Origin: Alistipes sp.
Lineage (GTDB): Bacteria; Bacteroidota; Bacteroidia; Bacteroidales; Rikenellaceae
DNA: 64,000 nt
Assembly (NCBI GenBank): GCA_017936685.1
Contig: JAGBFA010000004.1
Span: forward strand, 228,876-292,875
Direction of reading: 5' to 3'
The notes under the pieces are model-generated. The model had not been told where the DNA came from and ran no database searches. It saw only the letters and a program-made list of their open reading frames with translations. The position numbers and the translations under genes were made by a program. Below, piece by piece: positions 23,291 to 32,367 of this stretch (its first letter is position 1; every line of letters begins with the position of its first letter).

Positions 23291-23298
23291 TAAATTTG
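23291..23298 (+). promoter_or_regulatory. TAAATTTG promoter box for the late operon
   Basis: TAAATTTG matches TAnnTTTG and points into the portal gene. A perfect palindrome, CGATAAATTTTATCG at 23,300-23,314, covers the expected start of transcription, as an operator would. Confidence 0.55.
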
Positions 23299-23299
23299 C

Positions 23300-23314
23300 C
23301 GATAAATTTTATCG
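23300..23314. promoter_or_regulatory. Palindromic probable operator of the late operon
   Basis: The 15-base palindrome has 7-base arms (CGATAAA and TTTATCG) around a central T. Its position over the inferred start site, between divergent regulatory and structural genes, suits a repressor or antirepressor-controlled switch. Confidence 0.4.
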
Positions 23315-23401
23315 TTAATAATTCATTTATAGGTATTTACAAGCGATTTTAAAACACAAAAACGGGCCGAAAATCTGTAAGTAGCCGTCCGCCTATTTTG
23401 T

Positions 23402-24811
23402 ATGGTAAACCGAACATATTGGAGCCGATTTGTTCGTATGGTCCGAGAGGGTCGGATAACCCATTTTTTCGGGTTCGAACTATTCTTTTTGAAACCCGAA
23501 AAAATGCAGGAAGAAGGAACATTTAACCACGAATTGCTCGAAAGCATATTCCACACGTCGAAGAAAACGATTCAGGAATACGTGCGGGAAATCGAACGGC
23601 ACAACCGCTACCGTTCGGTGCGCTCGAACATGCTGCTGGGAACCATCCTCGACGACCGGGCGCGTCTGATCGACCTGTACGATGCGTGCCTGCAACAGGA
23701 TGCGCACATCCGTGCCGTCATCGAGACACTCGAAAGCCAGATACTCGGAGACCGCTATATGCTCGCCCGTCTGAACGACAAAGGCAAATACGTCAAGGAT
23801 GTGAAAGAGAGCCAGAAGATACAGGGCTCGCAGTTCGACAAAATTATCCGGGGTGTCATCGAGGCCAAGCTCTACGGTTATACGCTGTTAGAAATCATGC
23901 CCGATATCGATCCTGATACGGGACGGCTGAAAGAGGTGAACAGCATCGAACGCCGCAACGTCCTGCCCGAACAGGGCATTGTCGTCAAACGGCAAGGACT
24001 GTGGATGCCACACTGGGACATCCGCTCGGCCGCCTACCGGAAACGCTATGTGCTCATCAAGACGGGAGACCTGGGACTCTTCTCGGCCACGACGCCGCTG
24101 ATTCTCGCTAAAAAGTTCACGGTCGCCAACTACGTCAATTTCAGCCATACCTACGGCCAGCCCATCATCCACGGGAAGACCGTCAGCGAAAACAACATGG
24201 ACCGCAAGCGTCTGGCGCAGGACATCTCCAATGCCGCCCAGAACAAGGTTATCGTAACGGGATTGGAGGACGAGGTGGACATCAAGACCTTCACCATGTC
24301 CAACAGCGAGAAGATATATACCGGACTGATCCAGTTCGCCAACAAGGAGGTCTCGAACCTTATTCTCGGCTCCGAATCGATGGCCGGAGGCATGCAGTCG
24401 TATGTCGGCTCCACCAAGGCGCATCAGGACATCTTCCGCGACCGTATCGAGGTGTATCGCCGCTATATCGAGAACGTGATGAACGAGCAGATCATCCCCC
24501 GGCTCGTGGCGATGGGTTATATCCCTGCCGGACTGGAGTTCAAGTATTCCAACCGTATCGATATGAACAACGAGGACCGTATAAAGCTCTACTCGCTCAT
24601 CACGGACAAGTACGAGGTGGCGGCGGATGAAATCGAGAAAGAGTTCGGCATCGTCGTGGGCAAGCAGCTCAACGTGATACCCGGCATGGGCGGCGGAGGC
24701 GGTGTAGCAGTCGGCGGAAGCTCGTCCGACCGGGGCATCATGTCAGACGAGGAATACTACAAACGTTACGGCCATCCCCGAGGCGTGAAACAAACCGACA
24801 CTAACCCGTAA
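23402..24811 (+). CDS. Portal protein, DUF935 (Mu gp29-like), 469 aa
   Basis: This protein would form the dodecameric portal through which DNA enters the capsid. It shows the DUF935 pattern: ILDDRARLIDLYDACLQQDAHIRAVIETLE near the N-terminus, DIKTFTMSNSEKIYTGLIQF, and FRDRIEVYRRYIENVMNEQIIPRLVAMGY. The frame opens at 23,402, but the first 34 residues are unusual and a start at 23,504 (MQEEGTFNHELLES) is also plausible. It is the first gene of the rightward late operon. The usual neighbour upstream, a terminase, is not visible. Confidence 0.85.
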   Translation: MVNRTYWSRFVRMVREGRITHFFGFELFFLKPEKMQEEGTFNHELLESIFHTSKKTIQEYVREIERHNRYRSVRSNMLLGTILDDRARLIDLYDACLQQDAHIRAVIETLESQILGDRYMLARLNDKGKYVKDVKESQKIQGSQFDKIIRGVIEAKLYGYTLLEIMPDIDPDTGRLKEVNSIERRNVLPEQGIVVKRQGLWMPHWDIRSAAYRKRYVLIKTGDLGLFSATTPLILAKKFTVANYVNFSHTYGQPIIHGKTVSENNMDRKRLAQDISNAAQNKVIVTGLEDEVDIKTFTMSNSEKIYTGLIQFANKEVSNLILGSESMAGGMQSYVGSTKAHQDIFRDRIEVYRRYIENVMNEQIIPRLVAMGYIPAGLEFKYSNRIDMNNEDRIKLYSLITDKYEVAADEIEKEFGIVVGKQLNVIPGMGGGGGVAVGGSSSDRGIMSDEEYYKRYGHPRGVKQTDTNP

Positions 24812-24814
24812 GCC

Positions 24815-25396
24815 ATGAGAATCACCCTTGAACAATTCTGCGAGCAGTGGGCACCGAAAGGCAACGGCCGGTATTTGCCTAATAAGATGGAGTTCAACAC
24901 CCACGACTTCGTGACAATGGCCGGCGAATACTCCATAAGTCGGTTCCGCACCAGTTTCGCCGAAGGCGGCTTTTACGGCAGCGGCAGGCCGTGGCCGGAA
25001 CGCAAATCCCGCTGGGGCCGACGCTTCACCCATCCCGTGATGAACGACACCGGAACCTTGTCGCGCTCCATCTCCGGGGAAGCCGACCGTATGGACCATA
25101 CCAACATTACCCAGCGCGGCTATGGTGAGCGGAAGAAGATCTTCCGCCGTGGAGCCCGTTATGCCATCCGGACCAAGGCGAGCAATTTCAACCAGCCGGG
25201 CAAACGCGGCGCTTCCAAGAGCTACGCCGCCGTCCATAATACCGATCCGGCGTTGGGACTCTACACGGTCAACCAATATAGCAGCCGCCGGCCTGAACAC
25301 CGGCAGTTTATTGGTATCAACCCGAAACTGAACCATACCGTCAACCAACTGTTTATCCCCATTCTGTTCCGGGGATTTCCCTTTCCGAACCCATGA
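24815..25396 (+). CDS. Phage virion morphogenesis-like protein (Mu gpG-like), 193 aa
   Basis: Position directly after the portal, and segments such as THPVMNDTGTLSRSISGEAD and RYAIRTKASNFNQPGKRG, fit phage virion morphogenesis proteins that help tail or head assembly. The C-terminal PEHRQFIGINPKL is a common end pattern of this family. It overlaps the next gene by 4 bp. Moderate confidence in the family call; the gene itself is secure. Confidence 0.7.
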   Translation: MRITLEQFCEQWAPKGNGRYLPNKMEFNTHDFVTMAGEYSISRFRTSFAEGGFYGSGRPWPERKSRWGRRFTHPVMNDTGTLSRSISGEADRMDHTNITQRGYGERKKIFRRGARYAIRTKASNFNQPGKRGASKSYAAVHNTDPALGLYTVNQYSSRRPEHRQFIGINPKLNHTVNQLFIPILFRGFPFPNP

Positions 25397-26193
25397 TTAG
25401 AGACAAGAAGCCATATAATCCACCCGTAAACGGTTCCGCTCCGAGAGCGGAACAACCTACGGTTGCCGTGCCCGAACAGGTGTCGGAGAATCCGTTCGTG
25501 AACATGTATCAGGCTGTCCGCCGTGCCATCCTCACACTGCGGGAGCATCCGGAAGAGCCGCAAAGTCCACCGTTTTTCAAGACCATCATGATCGACACGG
25601 GACAGTTCTCCCGTATCGTGCGCAGCGAGAATCTGGAAATGGAAATCGCCTTCCCGGCCATCTTCATCCGCTTCGTGAACGTGCGCTACCTCGTACAGCA
25701 GCAACGTATCGGCGAGGGCCGCGCCACCATGCGCATCCGCTTCATCCTCAATACGCTCAACCATACCGACCCGGAGCGGGAATGCGACCCGTTCATCGTT
25801 TTCCAGAGGTTGAACGTCGCCATTCAGGATGCCAAAAGCCATGAACCGGCACTCACCGAGCGATGCAATCTCCTTTACTTCGACATGCCTATGACGACCA
25901 ACATGTTGCAGGCGTACTGGGTGGATTACGAGGTCTGGTTCCGGGAATCGTCAGCATGGAAGTACCGGAACTGGGTCGAGCGCTATCTGGTCATGCCGCC
26001 CTTCACGCAACATGCGGATGCGCCGGAACACGACACGGCCGGGCACGGGCATCATGCCGAACCTGTTTACGAAAAGGTTACGGGATTCGAGCCGTCGGTC
26101 GATGTGCCGGACCTGCCGGAGGAGGATGAAAAAGAACCCGAAGAGGAAAAGCCTGCCGAGGATGTCCCGAACGGCTCCGAAAGCGGATTATAA
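25393..26193 (+). CDS. Hypothetical phage structural protein, 266 aa
   Basis: A soluble core (residues about 30-200) contains FFKTIMIDTGQFSRIVRSEN and TERCNLLYFDMPMTTNMLQAYW. The C-terminal 60 residues are a His/Asp/Glu/Pro-rich tail. Its place between the morphogenesis protein and the protease suggests a head-tail connector or tail-terminator role. No family can be named with certainty. Confidence 0.6.
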   Translation: MIRDKKPYNPPVNGSAPRAEQPTVAVPEQVSENPFVNMYQAVRRAILTLREHPEEPQSPPFFKTIMIDTGQFSRIVRSENLEMEIAFPAIFIRFVNVRYLVQQQRIGEGRATMRIRFILNTLNHTDPERECDPFIVFQRLNVAIQDAKSHEPALTERCNLLYFDMPMTTNMLQAYWVDYEVWFRESSAWKYRNWVERYLVMPPFTQHADAPEHDTAGHGHHAEPVYEKVTGFEPSVDVPDLPEEDEKEPEEEKPAEDVPNGSESGL

Positions 26194-26235
26194 ACCATTT
26201 CACGCGGGCGAAGCTATTCTTACCCAAAGGAAAAG

Positions 26236-27492
26236 ATGAACACGGAAACTTTTGAACATATCGTCTGTCAGTCGGGTGCCGGACGTCCGGCTTCCATCCG
26301 CTTCTTCGGCCGCATCACAGAAGAGAGTGCCGGACGTTTCAGCGAGGCATTCGATTTTTTGGAGAACATCGTGCGTCCCTCCCTTATCCGGGTGCTCATC
26401 AACTCGGAGGGTGGTTCGGTACTGCACGGCATGACGGTCTATGCCGCCATCCAGAATGCCTCGGTACCTACCGAATGCGTCATCGAAGGCATGGCCGCCT
26501 CGATGGGCTCCGTCATTTGGGCCGCCGGGGACAAGTCGTTCATGCGGGATTACGGTATTCTGATGATTCACAACCCGTTTTTGCCTGACGAAAACGACGG
26601 GGAGCAATCCGATTTGGTCAAAGCCTTCACGACGCAGATCGAGACCATCTACCGCAAGCGGTTCGGGTTGAGTCGTGAAAAGGTCCGGGCCATCATGGAC
26701 GGGGCTGCCGGGCAGGACGGGACATTCTTCGATGCTGCGGCTGCCGTGAAGGCAGGTATCATCCCCGAAAGCCATGTGCTCAAGACCAACAAGCAGCTTC
26801 GGGACAAGGTGCGTGCCGACCTGTCGGGTATCACGGACGCGGCGGCCATACAGGCGGTCATGAACCGTATCACACCACCCGAAGAGGAAAATCACCCGTC
26901 GGACGAGAAAACCACTATTCTTAATACGAAACTTAATCACAGATCCATGAACGAAGAGAAAACATTATCCCCGGAATACAGCGCGGTGGTCGCCTCACTC
27001 GGTATGCAAGAGAAGAACGAGGTCAAGGACGTGCTCTCCCGCATTTCGGAGCTGACCGGTGTGGAAGCCAAGCTGGCCGAGGCGAACAAGGCATTGAGCG
27101 ACGCCAAGACCGTGATTGCCGGCAAGGACGCCACCATCGGCAATCTCCAAAAAGACCTCGACAGCGTAACCGCCCGGTTGCAGGTCTATGAGCAGAAAGA
27201 GGCCGAAGCCAAAGCGGGTGCCATCCAGAGCTTCTTGCAGAAAGCCGTGGACGAAGGCAAGATCGAGGCGGACGCGGTGCCCGGCTGGAAAGAGATGGCT
27301 GCCACGAACTTCCAGTTGGTGCAGGACACCATCGGTTCGATTCCCGCCCGCGAGAAAATCAGCGAGCAGATCGCCACCGACCCCGACAACGCCAAAGCGG
27401 CCGCCGATGCCCTGAAGAGCGCCGGTCAGAAAATGGCCGAACAGGTCGAAGCCGTCGTAGGCAAGGACTTCGCCTTCAAGAAGCTGCAATAG
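26236..27492 (+). CDS. ClpP-like prohead protease fused to a scaffold, 418 aa
   Basis: The N-terminal 200 residues are a ClpP/S49-type serine protease. RVLINSEGGSV and the nucleophile Ser in EGMAASMGSVIW are visible, as is the His in LMIHNP. The C-terminal part (about 235-418) is Ala/Lys/Glu-rich and coiled, as in phage scaffolds. An internal ATG at 26,947 (MNEEKTLSPEYS) follows a low-complexity linker and could start a separate scaffold product in the same frame, as known for Mu-type phages. The major head gene follows. Confidence 0.85.
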   Translation: MNTETFEHIVCQSGAGRPASIRFFGRITEESAGRFSEAFDFLENIVRPSLIRVLINSEGGSVLHGMTVYAAIQNASVPTECVIEGMAASMGSVIWAAGDKSFMRDYGILMIHNPFLPDENDGEQSDLVKAFTTQIETIYRKRFGLSREKVRAIMDGAAGQDGTFFDAAAAVKAGIIPESHVLKTNKQLRDKVRADLSGITDAAAIQAVMNRITPPEEENHPSDEKTTILNTKLNHRSMNEEKTLSPEYSAVVASLGMQEKNEVKDVLSRISELTGVEAKLAEANKALSDAKTVIAGKDATIGNLQKDLDSVTARLQVYEQKEAEAKAGAIQSFLQKAVDEGKIEADAVPGWKEMAATNFQLVQDTIGSIPAREKISEQIATDPDNAKAAADALKSAGQKMAEQVEAVVGKDFAFKKLQ

Positions 27493-27624
27493 CCCCGTCC
27501 GGCGGGAGACGTACCATCCCGCCACCTCGATACACATAAACTGATTTGCCGGAAGTGGTTTACCGCTTTGAGTCGATGCTCCCTGTTCGCGGCCGAGATT
27601 CTAACCCAGAAAATCACTAACACA

Positions 27625-28674
27625 ATGGCAGATACAGTAACTTTCTTACAGAACGGCTATGCCGGAGAGGTATTGGAAGACCTGCTCACCTACACGGCGC
27701 AGGGCAACGACACCTTCCGTGAGGGGCTGATCCACATCAAGTCCGGCATCCAGCACAAGTACACTCTTCCCGCCATCCGGCTGGGAGACATCATTCAGGA
27801 CAATGTGCCTACGCCCCAGAGTTCGCACGGGGCCAAAGGTGAGAACGGCGAGAACGAATACCAGTTCACGGAACGTCACCTCGAACCCGCCGAGTTCATG
27901 GTTTATCTCGAATTCAATCCGCGTGATTTCGAGGCGTACTGGAAATTCGCACAGCCGACGGGCAACCTCGTCTTCCGCGAGCTCGACCCCAAGTTGCAGG
28001 CCACGATGCTGCGCCTTCTGATGGACAAGAAAAACGAGTTCATCGGCAATGCCATCTGGACTTCGGCCAAGGGCGGTGCGGCCGCCGCAGGCATCACGGC
28101 TCCCGCCGGTGCCGTGCAGATCGGAGCCGGTAAGGAGAAATACTTCGACGGGGTCATCAAGCGTATCATCGACAATGTGAACGCCACCGATGCCCAGACC
28201 ATCGCAGGCGGCCAGTGCATCGTCTCCGGTACAACCGAACTCAAGGACGGTGCTGCGGTCGAGGCGGCCCTCTACTCGATGTGGCGGAAATGCCCCAAGC
28301 AGATCCGCAAGCGCTCTGGCCTGAGCATCGTCATGGGCTGGGAAGCGTGGGACGCCTACGACCAGTATATCACCGACAAGATGGTGAAATACTCCGAGAA
28401 CAGCGAGGTGAACCGTTACCGCTTCAAGGGCAAGCGTATCATCCCGATTACGGGCGTGCCGGAGCATACCATCGTCATGGGCAACTTCACGTCGGGAATG
28501 GACTCCAACCTGTGGATGGGCGTAGATTACGCCAACGACACCGAGGTTCTGAAGGTGGACCGTCTGCAATCCAACTCGGAGCTCTTCTTCTTCCAGATGC
28601 GCATGAAGATGGACGTGAACATCGTCAAGCCTGCCGAGATCGTCGTCCATACGGCCTACACCAAAACGGCATAA
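27625..28674 (+). CDS. Major capsid protein, 349 aa
   Basis: Directly after the protease-scaffold gene comes a 349-residue protein rich in Gly and Ala, with ELDPKLQATMLRLLMDKKNE and a C-terminal DRLQSNSELFFFQMRMKMDV. The order protease, scaffold, major head is conserved in tailed phages. I use the ATG at 27,625 (MADTVTFLQNGYAGEVLED) because the 19 residues before it in the frame are not phage-like. The capsid call rests mainly on synteny and size. Confidence 0.8.
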   Translation: MADTVTFLQNGYAGEVLEDLLTYTAQGNDTFREGLIHIKSGIQHKYTLPAIRLGDIIQDNVPTPQSSHGAKGENGENEYQFTERHLEPAEFMVYLEFNPRDFEAYWKFAQPTGNLVFRELDPKLQATMLRLLMDKKNEFIGNAIWTSAKGGAAAAGITAPAGAVQIGAGKEKYFDGVIKRIIDNVNATDAQTIAGGQCIVSGTTELKDGAAVEAALYSMWRKCPKQIRKRSGLSIVMGWEAWDAYDQYITDKMVKYSENSEVNRYRFKGKRIIPITGVPEHTIVMGNFTSGMDSNLWMGVDYANDTEVLKVDRLQSNSELFFFQMRMKMDVNIVKPAEIVVHTAYTKTA

Positions 28675-28753
28675 CCCTTTACCGAATCACCGAATATCAA
28701 CGTGCGGGGGATGGACACCATACTCCATCCCCCTTTTTCATACCGCAATATCT

Positions 28754-29050
28754 ATGGCAAAGACTCAAACGACCATTCCTGAAACAGATACCGCCCAGCC
28801 CGATGCGACAGTCGCAGCACCTACGACAACGACTGGAGAGAAAGATACGGCGACCGAGAAATCCCCGAAGAAAGAACAGGCGCCGAAAGCGGCGGCCGAG
28901 ATTCCTGCCGCCGCGTTGGCCATCCTCGGCAAGTTCCCCGACTACAAGGAACTCTACATCGATGCCGATGGCAGCATGTACACGCCGCAGACCGCTCCGA
29001 CCATCCGGGGCAAGGCCATCCTCTACAAGAATCCCTATTATAAATCATAA
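28754..29050 (+). CDS. Small Pro/Ala/Thr-rich phage protein, 98 aa
   Basis: The first 45 residues are low-complexity Thr/Pro/Ala and Lys-rich (MAKTQTTIPETDTAQPD). The C-terminal half is a compact segment (FPDYKELYIDADGSMYTP). Between major capsid and sheath, small proteins of this type are often head decoration or head-tail joining proteins, but the family is not clear. Confidence 0.6.
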   Translation: MAKTQTTIPETDTAQPDATVAAPTTTTGEKDTATEKSPKKEQAPKAAAEIPAAALAILGKFPDYKELYIDADGSMYTPQTAPTIRGKAILYKNPYYKS

Positions 29051-29062
29051 CACGCAGGCTAT

Positions 29063-30406
29063 ATGGCATTAGGCAATGTAATCATCAAGGATGTGGACGG
29101 CAATCTGCCGTATGCCGCATCCGCAAGCAACGAGAAAATCACGGGCCTGCTGTTCGACGTATCGGGACAGCCCGACCTCTTTACCGCCGGCTACGGGAAA
29201 AGCAACGAGGCGAACGTGGCACTGGGCGATGTCATCTGCATCACCAGCCGTAAATCCTCCGTGCAGGACTTCGGCATCAAGGAGCGTGTCGCGTGCGACC
29301 TTGACGAAGAGACGAACGAAAACTTCCTGTTCGGCATTCCGGCTTATCACATCCGAGAATTCTTCCGCATGAGCGGCAACATCGACGGTCCGGGCCGACT
29401 GTACGTCATGTTCGCGGACTGCTCCGAGAACTGGGACGCTCTCGATGTGATGCAGCGTGCCGCAGACGGGCTCATCTCGCAGGTCGGCATCTGGACCGAG
29501 CAGCCGCTGTGGAAGCTCAACGGTGAGCAGGAGAAATACAATCTGAACCTCGTCAAAGGCATCAACGACAAGGCGGTGGCTCTGGCCGAGCTGAACCAGC
29601 CCCTGTCAGTGGTGCTGTGCGCTAACCCGTCCAACACGGGCGGCGACACGGAAGAGGCGAAGGTCATCGACCTGAACCGCATTCCGTCGGCTATTTGCGA
29701 ATCATCCCGTACCAGCGTCATCTTCGGACAAGCCCGAAACGACCAGAACGCGACGATTCAGTACCGCAACCCGAACCATACGCCGGTCGGTTTTCTGGGT
29801 GCTGTCATGGGCGCCCTTGCCAAGGCGAGCGTTCACGAGTCCATCGCCTGGGTGCGTCAGTTCAACCTCTTTGCCGACGACTTCCAGCAGATCGAGCTCG
29901 GGTTCGGAGACCTCACGCTCGATGCCGAGGACGAGTTCGTTTCGACCAACCTGTACGAATCCCTCTCGCCGGTGTTGCTGGACGAGCTGGATGACAAGGG
30001 ATACATTTTCCCCATCAAGTATTCGGGTCGGGAGAACGGCATTTACATCTCCAAAGACCAGACCTGCTCCAACGGGGACTACCGCACCATCGCCCGCAAC
30101 CGTACCATCAACAAGAGCCGCCGTGCCGTGCGCGAAGCCTTGCTGCCGTATCTGCACAGCCCTCTGATGGTGAACCCTGCAACGGGCTTTCTCGCACCCT
30201 CGAAGATTACGGCCTTCAAGACCCTGATCGGTGACATACTGGCCAAGATGCAGGCAGCGCAGGAAATCAGCGGCTATGCCGTGACCATCGACCCTAACCA
30301 GAACGTACTGGTGGACGATACGCTGCGCATCAGCTACGTCATCGTACCCGTCGGCGTGGCCGTGAAAATCTATGTCGAGGAAGGCTTATCACTAACCGCT
30401 AAATAG
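29063..30406 (+). CDS. Contractile tail sheath-like protein (DUF2586-type), 447 aa
   Basis: The 447-residue protein precedes a small tube-like protein, the conserved order of contractile tails. It contains NLYESLSPVLLDELDDKGYIFPIKY and SKDQTCSNGDYRTIARNRTI, matching Bacteroidales phage proteins annotated DUF2586, regarded as sheath. It indicates a myovirus-type tail. The C-terminus ends in a beta-strand (IVPVGVAVKIYVEEG) as sheath proteins do. Confidence 0.75.
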   Translation: MALGNVIIKDVDGNLPYAASASNEKITGLLFDVSGQPDLFTAGYGKSNEANVALGDVICITSRKSSVQDFGIKERVACDLDEETNENFLFGIPAYHIREFFRMSGNIDGPGRLYVMFADCSENWDALDVMQRAADGLISQVGIWTEQPLWKLNGEQEKYNLNLVKGINDKAVALAELNQPLSVVLCANPSNTGGDTEEAKVIDLNRIPSAICESSRTSVIFGQARNDQNATIQYRNPNHTPVGFLGAVMGALAKASVHESIAWVRQFNLFADDFQQIELGFGDLTLDAEDEFVSTNLYESLSPVLLDELDDKGYIFPIKYSGRENGIYISKDQTCSNGDYRTIARNRTINKSRRAVREALLPYLHSPLMVNPATGFLAPSKITAFKTLIGDILAKMQAAQEISGYAVTIDPNQNVLVDDTLRISYVIVPVGVAVKIYVEEGLSLTAK

Positions 30407-30414
30407 ATGTAAAC

Positions 30415-30870
30415 ATGGCAATTATAAACAACGTCGCATACTCTTGGTCGATGATTACCTTAGCCAGTACGGCTTTGGGAATCGAGGAAGGCTCCACCGT
30501 ACTCGAAGGCGTTTCGGGTATCAAATGGAGCAAGAAACGCAAAATCGAGCCCAACTACGGTCTGGGCGGAAAACCGGTCAGCCGAGGATTCGGCAACATC
30601 TCTTACACGGCGAGCATCACGATGGACTATGCCACGCAGCAAACCCTGCGCTCGACCTACGGCAGTCTGATGGACATCGGAGAGTTCGACCTGATCATCT
30701 CGTTCGCCAACCCGATGGCCAGCGATGACTGGACGACCACCACCGTCACGCTGAAAGGCTGTATCTTCAGCGAGGACGGCATGGAGAGCCAGCAGGACGA
30801 TACAAATATCGTTCATGAATTCGACCTCAATCCGTTCGATATCCAAATCGGTGACGGGGATACCATTTAG
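30415..30870 (+). CDS. Tail tube-like protein, 151 aa
   Basis: This is a small beta-rich protein (GIKWSKKRKIEPNYGLGG, TASITMDYATQQTLRSTYGS, TTVTLKGCIFSEDGMESQQ). The size and the position right after the sheath gene fit the inner tail tube. No exact family can be read by eye. Confidence 0.75.
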   Translation: MAIINNVAYSWSMITLASTALGIEEGSTVLEGVSGIKWSKKRKIEPNYGLGGKPVSRGFGNISYTASITMDYATQQTLRSTYGSLMDIGEFDLIISFANPMASDDWTTTTVTLKGCIFSEDGMESQQDDTNIVHEFDLNPFDIQIGDGDTI

Positions 30871-30879
30871 GGTGAGGCT

Positions 30880-31362
30880 ATGGATGTAACCTTTGAAGGA
30901 AAATCCTCGACAGGGAAAAACGAATGGCTCACACCGCCACATATTCTGCGACGGTTGGGGCCATTCGATTTAGACCCTTGCGCTCCCGTGAACCGACCGT
31001 GGAATACAGCGGCTCACCATTATACCATTGAAGATGACGGGCTCAAACAGCAATGGTTCGGACGTGTGTTTTGCAATCCTCCGTATGATACGGCACTCAT
31101 CGTACAGTTTATCAGGCGTTGCGTGGAACACCGCAATGCTGTTGCTTTGACTTTTGCGCGAACAGACACAAGGTTATTCCACGAGCTGGTGTTTCCGAAT
31201 GCGGATTCCATCTTGTTTATTAAAGGACGGCTGAGTTTCTATCATGTGACAGGAGAGCAGGGAGGCACGGCAGGCGCTCCGTCCTGCCTGATTGCTTTCG
31301 ACAAAGAAAATACCGCAGTGCTGGAACGCTGTGGCATAGATGGAAAGCTGGTGAAAATTTGA
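30880..31362 (+). CDS. Phage DNA N-6-adenine methyltransferase (Dam type), 160 aa
   Basis: The phage Dam family (PF05869) is recognisable by NEWLTPPHILRRLGPFDLDPCAP at the start and the catalytic CNPPYDTALI near residue 66. It would transfer a methyl group from S-adenosylmethionine to adenine N6, probably to protect phage DNA from restriction. It sits in the tail operon after the tube gene, an unusual place, just before the AbiE cassette and a terminator. Confidence 0.85.
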   Translation: MDVTFEGKSSTGKNEWLTPPHILRRLGPFDLDPCAPVNRPWNTAAHHYTIEDDGLKQQWFGRVFCNPPYDTALIVQFIRRCVEHRNAVALTFARTDTRLFHELVFPNADSILFIKGRLSFYHVTGEQGGTAGAPSCLIAFDKENTAVLERCGIDGKLVKI

Positions 31363-31457
31363 GCTTTATCGTTTTTGTGTTCCGGAGATATGCCGACAGG
31401 TCGGAGTTTGACCTGAAATTCTAAAAAAAGCCAGTAAAACGTTGCTGTAAATAATGA

Positions 31458-31490
31458 GGGTATCCAATTTTCATCTGTTGGATACCCTTA
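31458..31490. terminator. Terminator between the methylase gene and the AbiE cassette
   Basis: GGGTATCCAA pairs perfectly with TTGGATACCC around a 10-base loop and is followed on the plus strand by TTATTTTTT. On the minus strand it can also end the AbiE transcript. Confidence 0.75.
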
Positions 31491-31494
31491 TTTT

Positions 31495-32364
31495 TTATGC
31501 TCGGGGAGACAGCTTCTCCCAATATTTTTTCAGACGCTCATTTATCAAACCGACCACTTTGTCGAAAGGTAGGTCTTCCGTGTATTTGATTTTCCGTAAG
31601 AAACCTTTCCAGAAAGCAATACGTGTCGGACTGTTCACGAACTCTTCCGTAAACAGAATGTGATCCGGCTTGTATCCGGTTTCTCTATTCGAGAAAGTGG
31701 CGACAATAGCTTGTTGCAACATCTCTTCATTCACTTTGTTGCTTACCAGAATGCGGTACACGTCAAAAAAGTCTTTCATCCGGCTGTTTTCTTCCGCCAG
31801 ATCAATCATAGCCTGAAATTTCTCCGCCACGACCGTTTCCAATGAATAGGCCATGATATTGACAGCCGGAGTTTCTTTCAGCAATACCGGATAGTCCAGT
31901 TCTTCGGGTTTCGGCGTAATTACATCTCCGAACCCGATATCCATCGAAATGACTTGGCGGATGGTATCCAGCCGAGCCGTGACATGAAGCCGTATGCCAT
32001 GATATTCCTTGTTTACCGTTATCTCTTCGGCCGAGATGCTTTCCGTGTCGAATGTCACCCCGTCCTCCGGACAAGACACGGCACATATCTCCTCGAATGC
32101 CATTTTTACAAACTCCTTGTCCCTGCTGATTTTATCGCCGAGGAAGTCTATGTCCAAGGTCGGACGTGCCCGGAACTGTTCGTGAGCGTATAGCAACGCG
32201 CCTCCTTTCAGAAACAGTTTCTCACGGAAACGGCTCTGAGACAGGCGATACAACAGGCGTTCCTGAATGTAACGGATTACTATGAGCTGGTAACCCAGCT
32301 TTTCCGCTTTGGATATGTTCAGGAGTTTTGCCCTGACGGATTTTCCGTAATTCTTTTCTACCAT
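31495..32364 (-). CDS. abiEii: AbiEii nucleotidyltransferase toxin, 289 aa
   Basis: This is the toxin of a type IV AbiE toxin-antitoxin or abortive-infection system. It contains FLKGGALLYAHEQFRARPTLDIDFLG, the nucleotidyltransferase motif with the paired Asp residues (DIDF), then SMDIGFGD and ETVVAEKFQAM near residue 195, and SRMKDFFDVYRI, all expected for DUF1814. It is transcribed left, against the tail genes, with its antitoxin 3 bp upstream. Known members modify tRNA or nucleotides and halt growth; the target here is unknown. Confidence 0.9.
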   Translation of the reverse strand: MVEKNYGKSVRAKLLNISKAEKLGYQLIVIRYIQERLLYRLSQSRFREKLFLKGGALLYAHEQFRARPTLDIDFLGDKISRDKEFVKMAFEEICAVSCPEDGVTFDTESISAEEITVNKEYHGIRLHVTARLDTIRQVISMDIGFGDVITPKPEELDYPVLLKETPAVNIMAYSLETVVAEKFQAMIDLAEENSRMKDFFDVYRILVSNKVNEEMLQQAIVATFSNRETGYKPDHILFTEEFVNSPTRIAFWKGFLRKIKYTEDLPFDKVVGLINERLKKYWEKLSPRA

Positions 32365-32367
32365 ATT

